The notes below the pieces were generated by a model. The model was not told where the DNA came from. It ran no database searches and saw only the letters and a list, made by a program, of their open reading frames with translations. 16,052 bases of DNA from Roseivirga sp. UBA7431 (lineage in GTDB: Bacteria; Bacteroidota; Bacteroidia; Cytophagales; Cyclobacteriaceae). The position numbers were made by a program, and so were the translations under genes. The stretch spans positions 1 through 16,052 of the forward strand of contig DLQN01000091.1 in assembly GCA_002477595.1 (NCBI GenBank), read 5' to 3'. Positions 14,881 to 16,052 of this stretch are shown in pieces. Every line of letters begins with the position of its first letter. Position 1 is the stretch's first letter.

Positions 14881-15073
14881 AGTAGTTATCTTTGGCGAAC
14901 ATCTTTTGCTTGTAGGCCGCCTTAATTTTCATAGCTCTATTACTAATAGAAGGCTTCTCGTACGCAGTTCTTGATCTAAGCTCTTTTAGTACTCCAGTTT
15001 TCTCGAATTTCTTCTTGAAACGCTTTAGGGCTTTATCAATTGACTCGTTTTCTTTTACATTAATGATTATCAT
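14879..15073 (-). CDS. rpsU: 30S ribosomal protein bS21
   Basis: A 64-residue, highly basic protein of the bS21 family. [35 protein letters not shown] is the characteristic N-terminal part, including the RFKKK stretch. The C-terminal helix ([19 protein letters not shown]) is Lys/Arg-rich. bS21 sits on the small-subunit platform near the 3' end of 16S rRNA. In Bacteroidota it helps hide the anti-Shine-Dalgarno sequence, which explains why most genes there lack SD sites. The gene is preceded by an exceptional SD (15085-15092) and a candidate -7 box (15107-15114), and is followed by xerC and hpf. Length and sequence are normal for the phylum. Confidence 0.96.
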   Translation of the reverse strand: MIIINVKENESIDKALKRFKKKFEKTGVLKELRSRTAYEKPSISNRAMKIKAAYKQKMFAKDNY

Positions 15074-15084
15074 AATATATTATA

Positions 15085-15092
15085 CACCTCCT
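15085..15092 (-). promoter_or_regulatory. Strong Shine-Dalgarno sequence of rpsU
   Basis: AGGAGGTG on the minus strand pairs over 8 continuous bases with the 16S rRNA 3' tail. The GGAGG core ends 13 nt before the rpsU ATG. No other gene in the window has anything comparable. Just upstream, CCTCC (15105-15101) could pair with GGAGG across a 9 nt loop and mask it, if the transcript starts far enough upstream to include it. This fits the bS21 autoregulation reported in Flavobacterium. Confidence 0.85.
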
Positions 15093-15106
15093 CTCAATTC
15101 GGAGGG

Positions 15107-15114
15107 CAAATGTA
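15107..15114 (-). promoter_or_regulatory. Candidate -7 promoter element of rpsU
   Basis: TACATTTG on the minus strand fully matches the Bacteroidota -7 consensus TAnnTTTG. It sits in the 97 bp gap between the acyl-CoA dehydrogenase stop and rpsU. The predicted start near 15101-15104 would give a leader of about 30 nt that begins around the CCTCC element and includes the whole SD. A good -33 TTTG is not seen; ATTG lies 17 bp upstream. Confidence 0.55.
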
Positions 15115-15170
15115 CAACCTTTTCGGAAATACAATAACCATCTGAAAAAGAAAGAATAAGCGACTTTAGG

Positions 15171-16052
15171 TTATTTTAAAATTTGACGAGCAATTACCAG
15201 CTTTTGAATCTCAGAAGTACCCTCTCCGATCGTACATAACTTGGCATCGCGATAGTATTTCTCTACCGGGTAATCCTTAGTATAGCCATATCCACCGAAA
15301 ATCTGTACTGCTTCAGTTGCACATTCCACAGCACATTCTGATGCATGATACTTAGCCATTGCAGATTCCTTAGTCATTGGCTTTCCTTCATTCTTCATCT
15401 GAGCTGCTTGATGCGTCAATAATTTAGCTGCTTCAATTTTAGTCGCCATATCGGCTAATTTGAAAGAAATAGCTTGAAAATTGAAGATAGGCTGATTGAA
15501 CTGCTCTCTCTCTTGCGCATACTTTAGTGACTCATCGAATGCACCTTCAGCAATACCAAGGCTTAAGGCTGCGATAGATATTCTACCTCCATCTAAGACC
15601 TTCATGGACTGAATAAAGCCTTCGCCTACTTTGCCCAGCATATTTTCTTCTGGTATCCTGCAGTCTTCAAAAATCATCTCAGCGGTCTCTGAAGAGCGCA
15701 TGCCTAGTTTATCTTCCTTTTTCCCAGCTTTAAAACCTGGAGTACCACGCTCTACTACGAAAGCAGTCATTCCATGAGAGTCTCCTGTTTCGCCAGTTCT
15801 GACAATTACTACAGCGACATCTCCTGATTTGCCATGAGTAATCCAGTTTTTTGTACCGTTAATCACCCAATGGTCTCCATCTTTTTTTGCAGTAGTTCTC
15901 ATGTTACCAGCGTCTGAACCAGTATTTGGTTCAGTTAAACCCCAAGCACCAATCCATTCAGCTGTGGCCAACTTTGGCAACCACTTTTGTTTTTGGTTCT
16001 CTGTACCAAACTGCAAAATATGCCCTGTGCAGAGTGAATTATGTGCTGCAAC
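15171..16052 (-). CDS. Acyl-CoA dehydrogenase, C-terminal part (5' truncated by window)
   Basis: The last 293 residues of a flavin-dependent acyl-CoA dehydrogenase, which oxidises acyl-CoA to 2-enoyl-CoA and passes electrons to ETF. The frame stays open to the window edge (visible N-terminus [16 protein letters not shown]), so the true start is outside. Visible parts are the FAD-binding middle domain ([19 protein letters not shown], then [13 protein letters not shown]) and the C-terminal helical domain ([53 protein letters not shown]). The catalytic Glu277 (numbered from the first visible codon) lies in IGEGTSEIQ. These features fit the short-chain/butyryl-type branch; the exact acyl substrate is not decidable. 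No terminator is seen after its stop. Confidence 0.94.
   Translation of the reverse strand, partial: VAAHNSLCTGHILQFGTENQKQKWLPKLATAEWIGAWGLTEPNTGSDAGNMRTTAKKDGDHWVINGTKNWITHGKSGDVAVVIVRTGETGDSHGMTAFVVERGTPGFKAGKKEDKLGMRSSETAEMIFEDCRIPEENMLGKVGEGFIQSMKVLDGGRISIAALSLGIAEGAFDESLKYAQEREQFNQPIFNFQAISFKLADMATKIEAAKLLTHQAAQMKNEGKPMTKESAMAKYHASECAVECATEAVQIFGGYGYTKDYPVEKYYRDAKLCTIGEGTSEIQKLVIARQILK

Overview
The window looks like an ordinary core-genome segment of a Bacteroidota bacterium, most likely from the order Cytophagales (Roseivirga / Reichenbachiella / Fulvivirga-like). The evidence is protein-level resemblance, a DUF6089-type envelope protein beside uppS-bamA-ompH, rpsU followed by a Xer recombinase and a short HPF, several candidate TAnnTTTG -7 promoter boxes, and few Shine-Dalgarno sequences apart from a very strong one at rpsU. 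Taxonomy is inferred. No 16S, tRNA, mobile element, CRISPR array or phage gene is visible.

Layout. 1-528 (+): the C-terminal part of a chromate-type (CHR) transporter, cut by the window edge. It runs head-on, with an 8 bp overlap, into an S66 LD-carboxypeptidase (521-1417, -). From 10009 down to 1479 lies a long run of ten co-directional minus-strand genes: yqeY, cvpA, pabA/trpG, a CBS-ACT protein, nadK, a DUF6089-like envelope protein, uppS, bamA and two ompH/skp paralogs. It closes with a strong intrinsic terminator at 1433-1456. Spacing is tight at yqeY-cvpA-pabA, at CBS-nadK and at uppS-bamA-ompH-ompH. Looser joints at 8406-8465, 6762-6850 and 6004-6086 could hold internal promoters.

10076-12259 (+): pdxJ, an alpha/beta hydrolase and an RsmI-like methyltransferase, with each start codon directly following the previous stop codon. 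They are divergent from yqeY across a 66 bp promoter region. 12329-13582 (+): metK with its own well-formed promoter. It ends at a bidirectional terminator shared with the convergent hpf. 15073-13615 (-): rpsU, xerC and hpf. 16052-15171 (-): the C-terminal part of an acyl-CoA dehydrogenase, cut by the right window edge.

How the genes work together. UppS makes the C55 lipid carrier for peptidoglycan and surface glycans. The two OmpH/Skp proteins escort outer-membrane proteins through the periplasm, and BamA inserts them. The LD-carboxypeptidase trims peptidoglycan peptides, so the left half is mainly envelope biogenesis. NadK (NADP), PabA/TrpG (folate or tryptophan), PdxJ (PLP) and MetK (SAM) supply cofactors. 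rpsU and hpf serve the ribosome.

No gene-free stretch exceeds 300 bp; the largest gaps are about 100 bp or less. I found no convincing new defence, mobile or biosynthetic system. The most interesting signals are regulatory: the rpsU leader, with a strong SD that could be masked by an upstream CCTCC, and a 35 bp near-palindrome at the xerC start. No searches were run, so family names rest on recognised motifs.
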